Shown: positions 1 to 11,013, counted from the stretch's first letter. The stretch is DNA of 64,000 nucleotides from Trichuris trichiura (GCA_037903355.1 JBAJFE010000012.1:248001-312000), one strand, 5' to 3'. Notes: a model not told the origin generated them from the sequence alone. Translations and numbers: made by a program.

Positions 1-1461
1 CGCTCAACCGTGAGATATGAAAGTCCTAGTACTGCTTTAGGTATATCAAAGCAAAACGCGAGCTGACAAGCAGTACCGTAAGCTGCCAGGTTTTTACTTA
101 CAACTTAACTGGTGTTCCAAACTCTACCGAGATAAGAGCAGGATAGAAGACAGGTAAAAAGTGCAGTTTTAAAACAGTTCAGTGAATCTCACTCAATAGC
201 GCCTCCAGTCGAACGACTGATGCCAGACGCAGGGACAGCTAAGGAAGATGCTTCCCCTGAAAACAGTCTTGTTGTACAAGAAGAGCTAAACTTGGAAGAC
301 CTGACGAGTTGATGTACCGTATCAAATGAAAATGTAAATGCTTAGCTAACGATTTTGGTCCGATCAATGAATGGACAATGCAATCCATGGTCAGGTAAAC
401 TTCTCAAGTCAAGAGTACGGTAGGGAAACCTGAAAATCGATAAACCCGTATCCATTGGTTGACGCACTGAAAGTATCGTCTGAACTCTTGGATGACAACG
501 GATGTAGCTGTTAGCAGTGAAATGTCAAGGGGAACATTTTGAGACAAGCAGAGTGCCATTATGTTGTTGCCAACCGGCTTTGTCAAACTTTAGCTGAACT
601 TTGTAATGCGATTAAAGCTCCTCAGCCGTACAACCGTTTCTATAATTGGCTAGACACGATAGAAGCCGTAAAGGGTCTTCATCAGTGCAGTATTACACAG
701 AAGCACTAAAAACCATCCAACATTGCCGTAGAAACTTGATCAAACGTAATCAGGAAACAGCGCATCCGCAACATCAAAATGTGCTGAGCGTGATAGACTG
801 ACAATGGCGAACTACATCCGCCTTGAACAAGTATATATTTCTTTGCAAATTTTCATTTCCACAATCATCGTCACTGTTTGTACAGAAGAAAATGTGAAAG
901 ACTGACTTCTGGCCCGTACTGTATGTAATGATCAAAATGCTACTTGCTCGTATGCAATGAGAATTTGTTGTGAATCCAGCTCGTATGGCAGAAATTAAGT
1001 AAATTATTAGCGGCCTGCATTTGAGTGGGTGCCCACTGGAAATGGAAATCGTAAGAATAAACGTAAACAGCTTGAAATAGGACACTCCTCCATGCTGTAA
1101 AGGAATGATCGAAGTTCTAGAGGAGGGCCCGCTAAGTCACAGTGCGAACAAAGCCGACACTGAACTAAAGGATTTCCAATGATTAGTAAAATCTAAGCTA
1201 AAATGCGAAATGAACTTTCACATACACAGCCATTAAAGGTAAAAGTATGTCTATATCTGGGTATATTTACTTCATTGCTTTGCTGAAGATCTGAAAGGAT
1301 CAGTCGGTATAATGGCTTTGAAAGGTTTTGCTTCGACTGGAACGCATTTCCAGTTACACAAACAGGGATTGCACTAGTAAAACCCGTGAATCCGCAAATA
1401 GTACCTTGAACAGAAGGATAAGAATTATATCACCAGCTATGACTAGTTGCTTACCTGAGCA
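1..1461. other. Intergenic, no gene recognised
   Basis: Only short open frames occur here (for example 404-586 and 774-1085 on the minus strand) and none resembles a known family. The stretch lies downstream of the HP1-like gene. A good splice donor (CAG|GTAAGC on the minus strand, near 1454) lies just after that gene's stop codon, so part of this stretch may be a 3' UTR intron. Confidence 0.5.
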
Positions 1462-1950
1462 TTAATAGGAGTTGGAAAACTGAATACGTCTCTCGTAGAA
1501 TTCAATAACCAAACATGGCCACTTCTCGTTGACTATGTTGGCAGGAACCAGCTCAACTGTATCCGAACCACGAAATTTAACCAAATGCAAAAGCTCACCG
1601 TCAACCATAAGAACATTTAATACAGCTTCCAAATCGAAGCCTTGTTCAAACTTGCTCATCATCCGCACGTTTCCATCCCTGCCAAAAAGGTTTTTGCTCT
1701 CTCTAGCCATAAGTTCAACCAACTTTTTTCTCTCGAAATGCTCAATCATTTCAAAGCAATGTAGATTTTCCATAGGCTCCCACGTGTTTTCATCCTCGCC
1801 GTAGCCGTCCCATTTGAGCAAGTATTCCAAACGTCCGTCAACTATGCGGCGATCTACAATTCTTTCCACGGTAAACTCGCAAGCTTCATCCTCACTGCGC
1901 GGACTTGACTGACTTGACCATAAATCACTCTCTTTATCAAATTCGCCCAT
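1462..1950 (-). CDS. HP1-like chromodomain/chromoshadow protein
   Basis: A single 162-aa frame with the two-domain layout of heterochromatin protein 1 (CBX1/3/5 family). The chromodomain is at about residues 25-75; its likely methyl-lysine cage residues are Phe26, Trp47 and Tyr50, where the first position is usually Tyr. The chromoshadow domain is at about 105-158 ([18 protein letters not shown]), which in the family dimerises and binds PxVxL partners. The hinge is only about 30 residues, so the protein is shorter than typical HP1 (180-210 aa). The expected role is binding H3K9-methylated nucleosomes in the nucleus. No intron interrupts the frame, unlike its neighbours, which may mean an old retrocopy or simply a compact gene. 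Seven bases after the TAA stop is a strong donor, so a 3' UTR intron is possible. The ATG at 1950 precedes an acidic N-terminus normal for HP1. Confidence 0.9.
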   Translation of the reverse strand: MGEFDKESDLWSSQSSPRSEDEACEFTVERIVDRRIVDGRLEYLLKWDGYGEDENTWEPMENLHCFEMIEHFERKKLVELMARESKNLFGRDGNVRMMSKFEQGFDLEAVLNVLMVDGELLHLVKFRGSDTVELVPANIVNEKWPCLVIEFYERRIQFSNSY

Positions 1951-2601
1951 AGCGAAGCAAGTAAAAAAATGAAATCATGCCATTTGAATCCTCTGCAAAA
2001 GACCTTTTTGCTTTAATTTTAAAGGTAACTTGCGCATCTTTTGTATTGAAATTAACGGGCGCTTCCGGAACTCCGCTTTGTACAGCTGAAATGCTACATT
2101 GACGCCGCTGTCTAATTAAGTTAGCAGTTTTTGTAAAGCAATAAACTTGTATTCAAGTAACCAAAAATTGACTTGTGTTCAAGCTTGTATTCAAGTAACA
2201 AAAAATATTATTATACATTTTAAAATGAGTACAAATTCCAAAATTTAAAATGCATTCCATTAGTATTTAGACAAACCTTCAAAAGCGCTCAGCGCTATTC
2301 GACCTTAGTTACCGTACCCTTAACTACCTTTTAATCATATTAGAGCAATTAACTTTTCATCATACTGTATGCTTGTTATTAAGTTGTATGCAGCGTCTTC
2401 GTGACTGTTTAAGTCGCTCTTCCATGGCGGCATTGAGTTTTTGTATTTATTGAGACACTTACTGCATTGTCGTAGAAGCTGTGCTTTAAGTCGGAAGAAT
2501 TTTCGACCCCACAATTATACGGTAACTTAGTTTGCCGTCTTTAAGGGGTTTCGATTTGAAGTAAGCCCAGATTTGGCGAAAGTTTGCAAAATTGTGACAA
2601 G
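1951..2601. other. Divergent intergenic region HP1-like / EAPP
   Basis: AT-rich spacer between two divergently transcribed genes, so it probably holds both promoters. A short local repeat (acttgta/gtattcaagtaac) recurs near 2146-2200. I see no clear TATA box or RNA gene. Confidence 0.5.
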
Positions 2602-3729
2602 ATGAAGCGTCTTGAGCCAATTGGTCGCGACGCATACCATTACGGGTATGGCAGCGACGAGGAGGAAGCACCAAGGAGGTAACAATTTTCGAAGCTCAGC
2701 TTGTTGCACATATGCTACTAGTTCGTTATAACTGCTGAAACAGAGACATCCGCAGTTGCCAGAAGCCCTCTGCTTCATCATTGATTTTGTTAGAAATATT
2801 TCTTTTGGCGTTAGTTTACAAGAGGTAGTATTGTTTACTTACTTTTTCAGCAGCAGAGACCGCGAAGAGAATGAAGTTGATTATAACGGAAACTATCGCG
2901 CTGTATCGTCTGCTGGGGCAGCCGACTTTTCAGAGTTTGACGCGGAAATGCAAAATGAACTTAATTCGTTGTATCAGCCGTTGGAGTCCCGTGTCATTAG
3001 AAGCTCGAACGCCTCGGGCAATCAAGCGAATATTGACCAGAATAATCTCGACTTGAATTTAAGCGACGAATTCACTTTATCCGATGAAGGTTCGAGATTC
3101 CATTGTCGAAATTGTTGGCTTTCATTGTCTCTTTAGAGTTCCTAGTCGAACAGGGCATGAAAAGTGACGAACCGGATAATCTTCTGTACAATCCCACCGA
3201 TGACGAGGACAATCAAATGTGGATTGATGATCATAGACGATCCTATCAACCGAGGAACAGTTGCAAAAGACCACTTCCGAAAAGCGACGCGGTTTTAAAC
3301 TGTCCGGCTTGCATGGCGCTTCTCTGCTTGGACTGTCAGCGGTTCGACTTTGTCTTTTTTCAGCTGAGGTATCACCTTTCACTCCCTTTTAGCCATGTCG
3401 AATATTCGTCGCAGTATCGAGCCATGTTTGTGGAAAATTGCACGGTGAAGTTGAACGAATGCCTAACAGTGCAACCGGGGACGAGGAAAAAGAAGAGACG
3501 AAAATGGCAGCGCAAACATACCAATTCTTCGTCTGCTGAACTGGGCAACCCAGAAGAGAGATTGCCCTCCAACGTAAGGCCGGAAAACGCCGATTCTTCA
3601 TCCGACGAAGACAACGAAAGGAAGAACCAATTTCATCCTGTTTTTTGCCAAATTTGCGGTACCGAAGTAGCTGTATTTGACTGCGATGGCGTTTACCACT
3701 TTTTTAATGTTCTTGCTAGCTACGCGTAG
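2602..3729 (+). CDS. EAPP: E2F-associated phosphoprotein (EAPP) homologue
   Basis: Four exons give 858 nt, 285 aa, the same length as human EAPP: 2602-2678, 2851-3089, 3137-3341 and 3393-3729. Introns 2 and 3 are 47 and 51 nt; intron 1 is 172 nt and has an ambiguous CAGCAG acceptor that keeps frame either way. The N-terminal half is acidic (SDEEEAP, FDAEMQNELNSLY, LLYNPTDDEDNQMW). The C-terminal half carries the family hallmarks: a CxxC-CxxC cluster (SDAVLNCPACM, LCLDCQR), QYRAMFV, a basic Lys/Arg-rich stretch with a Ser-rich tail, a second CxxC (FCQICGTEVAVFD) and the terminal HFFNVLASYA. EAPP is a nuclear phosphoprotein reported to bind activating E2Fs; the cysteine pairs suggest a zinc ribbon. 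It converges on SGT1 with about 85 bp between the stop codons. Confidence 0.93.
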
Positions 3730-3814
3730 CAACACTTTGATGAAGACTGATTTACTAAGATACACTGTAAAGATACGCATTTACGGTTTAATCAAATGTA
3801 CGAATAGTAGTTGT

Positions 3815-4644
3815 TTATAAAGGCTTCCACTCTGTACCAGCGGGCGGCTTTACTTCAACAGTGTTACTTCCAACTTGGTCCCAGTTAGTGTTTAACACTG
3901 TTCCCTTACTTTCAACCTAATGAACAACTTTCAGGTTGGACAAGGAATTTTGAACCAAGTCTTACCATGGATTTCACCATTGCCCGCTTTCCGTCGTCAT
4001 TCAGTCCATTGTAAATACATTTAAAAAAGTTGACGACATCATCTGAGTTCTCCTCTTCTTTGGTTACCTAAAATGTAACAACACTTCCGAGGTCTAATAG
4101 GGTATTTAGGTAGGCAAACCTCATCCGCTATCCTATCCCAGTCCTTTGGACCCTTCGAACAACTTGTGGGATACTTGTGCGAAGCTGAATCTTCTAGATA
4201 TTGTTGAAAGAAACGGTTCGACTTGTAGACTTCGGTGAGCATCTATCCTACCTGCAGTGACAGCTTCCAGACGATCCCAGTGAGTGCTTTGCGCCTTTCG
4301 CAAATGTATTTCAACCTGCAATACTGAGCTTAGCAAAGCCGAGACAGCTGCACAAGAAAAATTGCTTTAATTTTGTACCAGCTCGCGCTTTAGGGAGGCA
4401 AAAAGTCAAGTGCTACAAAACTATGCGGGGCTGACAAACCTTAGATCCTTTAGTCTTATGCACGCATTGTTCTTTTGCTATCTGATGGCCAAGTTCAATG
4501 TTCCAGTCGAAGTTATCACCGGTTTTCAGTAAAGCATGCAAGCCAAGCGCTTTGTCCGAATAATCGACATTGAGCACTTCCTCCACAATATCTGGAGCTT
4601 TCACAATGACAACCGCCTCGCTGTCCGTTTGATACCACTCATAC
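3815..4644 (-). CDS. SUGT1: SGT1/SUGT1 co-chaperone (CS + SGS domains), 5' exon missing
   Basis: Minus-strand exons 4440-4644, 4252-4315, 4120-4193, 3966-4067 and 3815-3916, separated by introns of 124, 58, 52 and 49 nt; phases agree throughout and give 181 residues. The first two exons encode the CS domain (RYEWYQTDSEAVVIVKAP ... IELGHQIAKEQ ... VEIHLRK). The last three encode the SGS domain: YPTSCSKGPKDWDR, a KRAMVKSM segment, GTVLNTNWDQVG and a C-terminal EWKPL. SGT1 is an HSP90 co-chaperone that links HSP90 to SCF ubiquitin ligase, kinetochore and immune-receptor clients. No TPR region precedes the CS domain, as in the short SGT1 forms of nematodes. The first coding exon, which must end in phase 2 before the acceptor at 4645, was not identified, so the start is open. 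Confidence 0.88.
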
Positions 4645-6461
4645 CTGCAAAGGAATAGGTAACGTAAAAAGAAAAGAATGAAAAAACGGAGTACGCCTTC
4701 TTTGCCGTATTCATCAATCACAAACGCTGTACAAAGTTCCGTTGGCGTACACAGCCTAAATGCAAACCAGAATGGAACTTTAATTTGAGCAATCTTTCGT
4801 GCGGTTGTTTAAAGTAAACATTAAAAGAAAAAGAGACCGCTAAGGAATGTTGAGCAAAATCAAAATAACGCTAAATTTCTCTTTATCGACAAACTAATTT
4901 TAATAGAGAATACTTTCAAGCAATTCGCTTTGCTTTTTGCGCTTTCCTTCTCTTATGGAACGGTGGACTAAATGATTTCGCTTATTCGCTGAATATAGGA
5001 CGAAGAAAGTCCCGAACGCTATGGCGGTAATTGTTCGAACATACTGAATTCTATTAAAACGAGTTCTATCCGTTAACAAAGCGTTTGCATGAGAAAATAT
5101 ACGCTAGTTACGAACAACTAGTAACATGCTTAGTATATCTTCCATTGAAATCAACAAATAAAAACGAAACTAGGAGATGTTTCAAAATGCATGCTTTTAA
5201 CATTCACACTTTACCTTGCGTACGTCGCAAAATTGTTTACCGTAAATTGATAGTCAAGTGCGTGATCATCTTAATGTAGCATAAATGTTCGATCCTACTG
5301 AAGAATAAGCACGTTTTCTAGTTGAAGCACAAAAGAATTGTGGGCTAAAAAGCGGTAACTTAGCTTCTCACTTCTTAGCCCAAAATTGGCACCATGAGAC
5401 CCTGAAGTCACCTCCTGGCGTTTCACAGTAGCATAGCATATTACCTCCAGTAATCCCGGCTGAATAAAAGCCTTATGTTCACTTTTAGGCATAGCCAAGC
5501 GCGCAACTGGAAGGGTAAAGTTTGGTTTAATCAGGATTAACGCAGAAAATGCGGCTTGCGTTGAAATGTGTCCGTATTGGGTTAGGAGGTAAAAGAGGCT
5601 AGTAATTTATCACCAAAGCTGCATTTTCAAAGTTTTAGTTTCTAAACAGTTCAATTTTCTAGCTATAAAACCTTGCACAAATGCCAGCCAATGGTTGGTT
5701 AGACTGAACCGAGAGAAACAAGCAAAAAGGCAACGTACGAGCAAAACTTCGTCGTTGATTTCCATCAAGATTTAGTGGAAAGACAACGACTCACTTTCCA
5801 AACTGAACGAGGTCGATTTCTTGTTTCAAGTTGTTTAGAGCTTTTGAAATTGTTATCCTACCGTAACCTAATGTTCTTTTAAAACTAGTAGCATTAATTA
5901 GAAAAATTAAATGGGCAAGTAAACTGAAAAGGAAAGAATATTTTAGTGTTACATATCTAACAGGATTTCACTACCTTGCGATGCATTTAAAAGTGTTGCG
6001 AACTTAATTTAGGAAACAGATGCGCAGGTACGTAGCCACTTGGATATTAGTTCTGCTCTAAATGAAACTGTAAACGCTTGGAAGGATCGGTGACACTTAA
6101 GACAAACGTCAGCAAATTCATGCGACAAATCTGACAATTTCATGCGCTTAGTTTTAGGCAGCGAAGGCCCAAGACTTCAATTAATTATGAAACAATGATA
6201 AAGTCGATAAGAAACCATACTGCGCATGAAGAAAAGTCAGAATACGAAGACAATGAATCGGAAGTTGAAATGTTGTTCGCATGATATTCCTTTTCCTCCG
6301 CCGAAAGTTACTACAGCTTGGAAGCCAAGATGCGAGCGACTTTTAAAAAACCTTGTGTTTGAAGACGCACCTGCCTGTTACAGGCGGTCGAAATTCATAG
6401 CTTATGTATAGATATGCCCATAAATAAGTTATTGCTAAAAGAGGTTATTAGACTTCTAATA
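4645..6461. other. Intergenic; probably holds the SGT1 first exon
   Basis: No protein family recognised; the longest open frames are about 60-67 codons. The SGT1 promoter and initiator exon should lie near its left edge. A good donor (GCAAG|GTAAAG, minus strand, near 5213) was considered, but the nearest ATG runs into a stop. Confidence 0.4.
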
Positions 6462-6502
6462 CGGCTGAGGACGAGTCACGCGCGGCCCGAAAGCTGCGGA
6501 CC
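6462..6502 (+). ncRNA. Hammerhead ribozyme remnant (plus strand)
   Basis: CTGAGGA (a permitted CUGANGA core), stem II CGAGTC/GGCCCG with one A-C mismatch, then GAAAGCT and a CGG stem I strand. The 5' stem I partner reads ACGG instead of ACCG, so helix I is weakened. About 40 nt downstream is a CCGTAAGAAGAAAAA-like tail, as after the other copies. Confidence 0.6.
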
Positions 6503-6937
6503 ACAATAAAAGTATTATTTTCCAAACGGTGCACACTCCGTAAGAAGAAAAAATTTAACCATGAATTAAAAATTGGCGAAACAAAGTTAAAATATTAGGG
6601 AATCCCATTCCGCCGCATGATTAGCTTCGGCAACCTCAGCACTTAAAGACTATGTTAACTGCCGTCATTTTACTTCAATTCCTCCACTGGACGAAATTCT
6701 CTCTCCGCTATTTTACTAGTCCTTATCCATATTTGTCGATAGTTTTAATATATAAGCAGTCAAAAGTGGTCTACGACGCCGCATTTTCCTATGTTGTCTC
6801 CAACCATAGTACTAATCCTGTCTAACGTTGTTTAACTTCGCAAATCTGATGGGATGCGGTGCTTTCAACGTAGTATGATCGTAGATAGCAGGAACTCTGC
6901 GTCAGCGTTTCCTGTGCAAGCAAATTAGATCAGTCAG

Positions 6938-7135
6938 TGTCACGAAACCAAACCCTGGTTTTACTCAACTTAAATGACGGCTAGCTACAGTAGATAGAAC
7001 GCAGTCAAAGAGTGCTGGAGCAATAGAAACAGCGGGCGTGCAACAACGCGACGATAAGAGAACGAACGATTACGATCCGCGTATGCAGGTACGCTGAGCG
7101 ATAGGCGACACCGAAGGTGCAGCCAGCATACTACA
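6938..7135 (-). repeat. 3' LTR of the Ty3-type element
   Basis: 198-bp direct repeat matching 10811-11008 with about three substitutions. Read on the minus strand it runs TGTAGTATGC to GTTTCGTGACA. Confidence 0.95.
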
Positions 7136-7149
7136 TTCACCCCCTTCAT
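7136..7149 (-). promoter_or_regulatory. Polypurine tract for plus-strand priming
   Basis: Minus strand GAAGGGGGTGAA directly abuts the start of the 3' LTR, the position and composition expected of a retrotransposon polypurine tract. Confidence 0.75.
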
Positions 7150-7161
7150 GGGGAAACGCTG

Positions 7162-10100
7162 TCAGAGGTCCAAGCGATCTGGAGGACGCCGTGTTCGTGT
7201 CGACCGACGGAGTGGTATCGGTTCTTGTTCGAGTGCGGAATCGGACTCGGGCAATAAGCGGTCTTCAACAGTCGGTAGTTCAGACGGCTCCAGGCTAGCT
7301 TCATTTGTCTCTTCGAGCGGTAATCTTTGGTCGTCATAATCGGTATAGACTTCAGCGCGAGGGGAGCCAGCGGGCGCCAGGTCGCGGAGAGAGACGGTAG
7401 ACTCTCGTCCATCAGAGAATCTAACATGAGCGTATTGAGGGTTCGCTTCCAGTAACTCTACTTCTTCGACCAACGGGTCCATTTTGCTAGAGCGAACGTG
7501 TTTTCTTAGAAGGGCAGGCCCAGGACGCGCCAGCCATGCTGGCAGCGACGTGCCCAAAGTAGACCGACGACAGAAGCCAAACATTCGTTCAAGCGGAGTG
7601 GCATTTGTGGCTGTGCATAGAAGCGAGCGCAGAGCGTATAGTGCGTCGGGGAGCACAGTACGCCATTGCGACATGGGCATGTGGCGTGACCTTAACGCTA
7701 GCGTTACCGTTTTCCAAATAACCCCGATGTAGCGTTCAGCTTGCCCATTTCCTTGCGGGTTGTAAGCTGTAATTCTGCTGCACGCTATGCCTTTGCTTAC
7801 CAGGAAATCTCTTAGTTCGCGGCTCATGAAAGCCGTTCCACGGTCTGAGTGGACGTACGCAGGGACGCCGAACAAACAGAACAATTCAGTTAGAGCTTTA
7901 ATGACTGAGGCACTCGACGTATCGCGGCACGGGAAGGCAAAAGGGAATCTAGAGTACTCATCTATAACACACAGGAGAAATCGGCTCGAAGGGTCGCCAG
8001 GGAGTGGTCCCTTGAAGTCCAAGTTAAGTCGTTCGAATGGCTGAGTAGCTTTGATAAGAGTAGCCTTTTCAGGGCTATAAAACACCGGTTTACATTCTGC
8101 GCATACTCGACAGCGACTGACTACTTGCCTGATTTCGTCGAGCGAGTAGGGAAGGTTCTTAGATCTGACAAAGTGTTGCAAGCGGGTCACTCCCGGATGG
8201 CAGAGGCCTTCATGCAAGAGCATCAGGTGACTCTTATCATAAGCCACCAAGCCGCAGGCGATCCTCGAAAATACGTCTGGCGGCACATTGTCCTTCCCAG
8301 GGCGATGGATTATGTCGAAGTCTAAACAGGATAGCTCCGTCCGCCATCTCAATATTTTATCGTTTTTTATCTTACTCCTGTGCTGCTTATCAAACATGAA
8401 GCTTACAGAACGCTGTTCCGTTTTTATCACGAAATGTTTCCCGGTCAAGTAGTGCTGCCAGTGCCGCACTGCTTCGATGACCGCTTGCGCCTCTCTTTCT
8501 ACAGCAGCGTATCGTCTTTCATGCGGCTGTAGCGTTCGCGAAAAGAAGGCTACTGGTCGGCCTAGCTGATTTAGTACGGCGGCTAACGCGACTTCTGACG
8601 CGTCAGTTTCTACCTCAAAGGGTAGCGACTCATCAATAGCCTGAACAGCCGACCTTTCTATATCGCTCTTTAGTAGCTGAAATGCGCCTTCTGCTTCAGT
8701 CGTTAAAGGGAAGGAAGTGGTTTGTATAAGTGGCCTTACTTTGTTAGAATAGTTAAATATCCACTGAGAGTAATAAGCGAATAAGCCTAGAGCTCGCTGC
8801 AACGATTTCTTATCCTTCGGTATGGGCAGGTCCCGCAGGGGCTGAAGACGGGACGGATCCGGACGGATTTCACCATTCTCGATTTCGTATCCCAGAATGC
8901 GAAGTTTTCTCGTCAAAAAGGTACACTTATCTTTATTGAGTGTGAAATTCCATTTTTGCGCAGCTTTCAGGAAGTTTTCCAGATTTCTATCGTGCTCAGC
9001 CTGAGTTGATCCGCAAACCGTAATATCATCAAGGTACGCGAAGGTCCCTTCTAGCCGTTCGTCCTTGATGAACGAATCGATGATTCGCTGAAAGCACGCG
9101 ACCCCGTTGGTAACTCCGAACGGTATACGTACAAATTGGTACAACCCACCAGCCGCTTCGAACGCGGTGTACGGCTTGTCCTGTGGGTGAAGAGGGACTT
9201 GGTGATACGCACTTTTCAGGTCGATAGAGCTGAAGAATCTGTACTTTGCCAAACCATGCACCAAGGAATCGATTCTGGGTAAGGGATAGCTATCTTGCAG
9301 CGTAAACCTATTTATTGTTTGAGAATAGTCAATGACTAGCCTACTCTTTCGTCTCTCGTCCTTTACAATTAACACTTGAGCCCGCCATGGCGAATTGCTG
9401 GGTTCGATAATCCCTTCGTTTAGCAGTTTCTGCACTTCTTTTCGAATGAACGTCATGTCATCTCGCGAGAAGCGACGTGATCTAGTGGCTATAGGGTGAC
9501 AGTCAGCGGAGAGGTGAGCGAACAGCCGAGGAGGGCTTACCTTTAAGACGGCTAAACTACAAATGGTAAGAGGCGGCAAATTCCCACCGTAAGTCAGTGT
9601 CAAGCTTTCACGTAAACGCTGAAAATCTTGACCAAGGATGACGTCGGCACAGAGATTTGGCAGGACCATTAAGCGGACGTCCTCGTAACAGCGTCCCTTC
9701 AGGAGCAGATTAGCACTAGTGTGGCCCAGAGCAGAAACAGTGGAAGATCCGGACGCCATCCTTACAGGCACTCGGGAACGACAAGTTTTAAGGCCAAACG
9801 CTTTGACTATGCGTGGGTGGACAAAGCTTTCTGAACTTCCACTGTCGACCAGACAGCGGACTTCGCGGCCGTTCAATAACGCAGCAACGACAGCTTTCGA
9901 CAGAGAGCTTGGGAAATTAGCGCAGCTGCTCAGCGCAACGGGTCTCCTTGGTTTCCTCCTTTCAGGGTGGGACACAGCGAGACAAGCCGTAGAACTTCTT
10001 TGATCAGATGGGCAAGCTGAATTCTGGACAGCGGGGGCGGAACGGCATACTTTAGCAAAATGTCCTCTCTTTCCGCACTTCCTACACTCAGCTTCGCGAG

Positions 10101-10791
10101 CTGGGCATGACGCACGTTCGTGCTTGGAGCGCCCACAAAAGAAACAACGCGTCTTCTTCGTAGTAATCGTCGCGCACGGATTGCCCGGGCTGTCAACGTC
10201 GTCGGACTGTCGGCAATCGCTAGCGCCAGCGGAAGCAGCTGTCGTGTTAGCGTGTGTCGACAAAAGATAACTTTCCGAACCCTTTTGTGCTGAATCCACA
10301 ACTCGCGCAACGTCTAGCAACGACGCTAGGTCACAAGCCTTGCTCTCCAGCAGTCGCTGACGAATAATGTGCGACTGTAGTCCTGACACAAAGGCATCGC
10401 GTACGAGCTCTTCTTGATACTGAGACGCCGTTACAGCCTTGAAGTTGCATTCAGCACTCAGCGCTTTCAGCGCTCGTACGTAATCTTCTAAAGACTCACC
10501 AGCTAGCTGTTTTCGAGTGGCTAGCCGGTAGCGAGCGTGCACTTCGTTGACTGGCCTTTCGAACATCTCTTCTAGCGTGCGCAAAGCTTCTTCGTACGAA
10601 CTGACTCCGGCTAAGGAGGAGAAGATCTTCGGCGAAACGTGATTTATGAGTAGCGCTTTGGCATCCACGGCATTCGGCGGCAGGGCAGCGAGAAAGTTTT
10701 CGAACGTAGCGCGCCAATGCCTCCATTCCACCGCAGCGGTGGGAGAGTTCGGATCCACATCCAGTCTATCCGGCTTCAATAGTCGTTCCAT
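7162..10791 (-). CDS. Gag-Pol polyprotein of the Ty3-type retrotransposon
   Basis: A single 1209-aa frame. In order: capsid-like gag (about 1-200); two CCHC zinc knuckles (about 216-230 and 236-249); an aspartic protease with DSGSSES (about Asp316); reverse transcriptase with the catalytic YLDD; RNase H; integrase with an HHCC zinc-binding N-terminus and a D,D,E core (LDFKG, SDRGTAF, GQAERY). The expected function is reverse transcription and integration of the element. Gag and pol are fused in one frame with no frameshift or stop between them, as in Tf1/sushi-type elements. The ATG lies only 19 nt inside the 5' LTR, so almost no leader is available for a tRNA-primed start. All catalytic motifs are present. 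It could be active, but that cannot be shown from sequence alone. Confidence 0.95.
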   Translation of the reverse strand: MERLLKPDRLDVDPNSPTAAVEWRHWRATFENFLAALPPNAVDAKALLINHVSPKIFSSLAGVSSYEEALRTLEEMFERPVNEVHARYRLATRKQLAGESLEDYVRALKALSAECNFKAVTASQYQEELVRDAFVSGLQSHIIRQRLLESKACDLASLLDVARVVDSAQKGSESYLLSTHANTTAASAGASDCRQSDDVDSPGNPCATITTKKTRCFFCGRSKHERASCPAREAECRKCGKRGHFAKVCRSAPAVQNSACPSDQRSSTACLAVSHPERRKPRRPVALSSCANFPSSLSKAVVAALLNGREVRCLVDSGSSESFVHPRIVKAFGLKTCRSRVPVRMASGSSTVSALGHTSANLLLKGRCYEDVRLMVLPNLCADVILGQDFQRLRESLTLTYGGNLPPLTICSLAVLKVSPPRLFAHLSADCHPIATRSRRFSRDDMTFIRKEVQKLLNEGIIEPSNSPWRAQVLIVKDERRKSRLVIDYSQTINRFTLQDSYPLPRIDSLVHGLAKYRFFSSIDLKSAYHQVPLHPQDKPYTAFEAAGGLYQFVRIPFGVTNGVACFQRIIDSFIKDERLEGTFAYLDDITVCGSTQAEHDRNLENFLKAAQKWNFTLNKDKCTFLTRKLRILGYEIENGEIRPDPSRLQPLRDLPIPKDKKSLQRALGLFAYYSQWIFNYSNKVRPLIQTTSFPLTTEAEGAFQLLKSDIERSAVQAIDESLPFEVETDASEVALAAVLNQLGRPVAFFSRTLQPHERRYAAVEREAQAVIEAVRHWQHYLTGKHFVIKTEQRSVSFMFDKQHRSKIKNDKILRWRTELSCLDFDIIHRPGKDNVPPDVFSRIACGLVAYDKSHLMLLHEGLCHPGVTRLQHFVRSKNLPYSLDEIRQVVSRCRVCAECKPVFYSPEKATLIKATQPFERLNLDFKGPLPGDPSSRFLLCVIDEYSRFPFAFPCRDTSSASVIKALTELFCLFGVPAYVHSDRGTAFMSRELRDFLVSKGIACSRITAYNPQGNGQAERYIGVIWKTVTLALRSRHMPMSQWRTVLPDALYALRSLLCTATNATPLERMFGFCRRSTLGTSLPAWLARPGPALLRKHVRSSKMDPLVEEVELLEANPQYAHVRFSDGRESTVSLRDLAPAGSPRAEVYTDYDDQRLPLEETNEASLEPSELPTVEDRLLPESDSALEQEPIPLRRSTRTRRPPDRLDL

Positions 10792-10793
10792 AA

Positions 10794-10809
10794 ATTTAAG
10801 TTGAGTAAA
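10794..10809 (-). promoter_or_regulatory. Self-complementary primer-binding site
   Basis: Immediately inside the 5' LTR (one base away) is a 16-nt stretch, TTTACTCAACTTAAAT on the minus strand. It is the perfect reverse complement of 10833-10848 within the LTR (and of 6960-6975 in the other LTR). No tRNA-type TGG start is present. This is the arrangement of Tf1-like self-priming, where the transcript's 5' end folds back and is cut to serve as primer. Confidence 0.7.
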
Positions 10810-10810
10810 T

Positions 10811-11008
10811 TGTCACGAAACCAAACCCTGGTTTTACTCAACTTAAATGACGGCTAGCTACAGTAGATAGAACGTAGTCAAAGAGAGCTGGAGCAATAGA
10901 AACAGCGAGCGTGCAACAACGCGACGATAAGAGAACGAACGATTACGATCCGCGTATGCAGGTACGCTGAGCGATAGGCGACACCGAAGGTGCAGCCAGC
11001 ATACTACA
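10811..11008 (-). repeat. 5' LTR of the Ty3-type element
   Basis: Partner of the LTR at 6938-7135. If transcription begins at the self-complementary segment, U3 would be about 160 nt and R-U5 about 38 nt. Confidence 0.95.
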
Positions 11009-11013
11009 GTCAG

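Larger units (their letters stand above)
6938..11008 (-). mobile_element. Ty3-type LTR retrotransposon, near intact
   Basis: The element is 4071 bp with 198-bp LTRs (6938-7135 and 10811-11008) that differ at about three positions, and it is flanked by the 5-bp target duplication GTCAG (6933-6937 and 11009-11013). LTRs start TG and end CA. It carries one uninterrupted gag-pol frame, a purine tract next to the 3' LTR and an unusual primer-binding site. LTR similarity of about 98.5% and the open frame indicate a recent insertion. It lies in intergenic DNA between SGT1 and the Kunitz region. Confidence 0.95.

Noticed and set aside
5085..5279. Candidate first exon of SGT1 near 5213-5270 (minus strand)
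   Set aside because: A strong donor exists but the nearest ATG frame hits TAA before it, and the phase does not fit the next exon.
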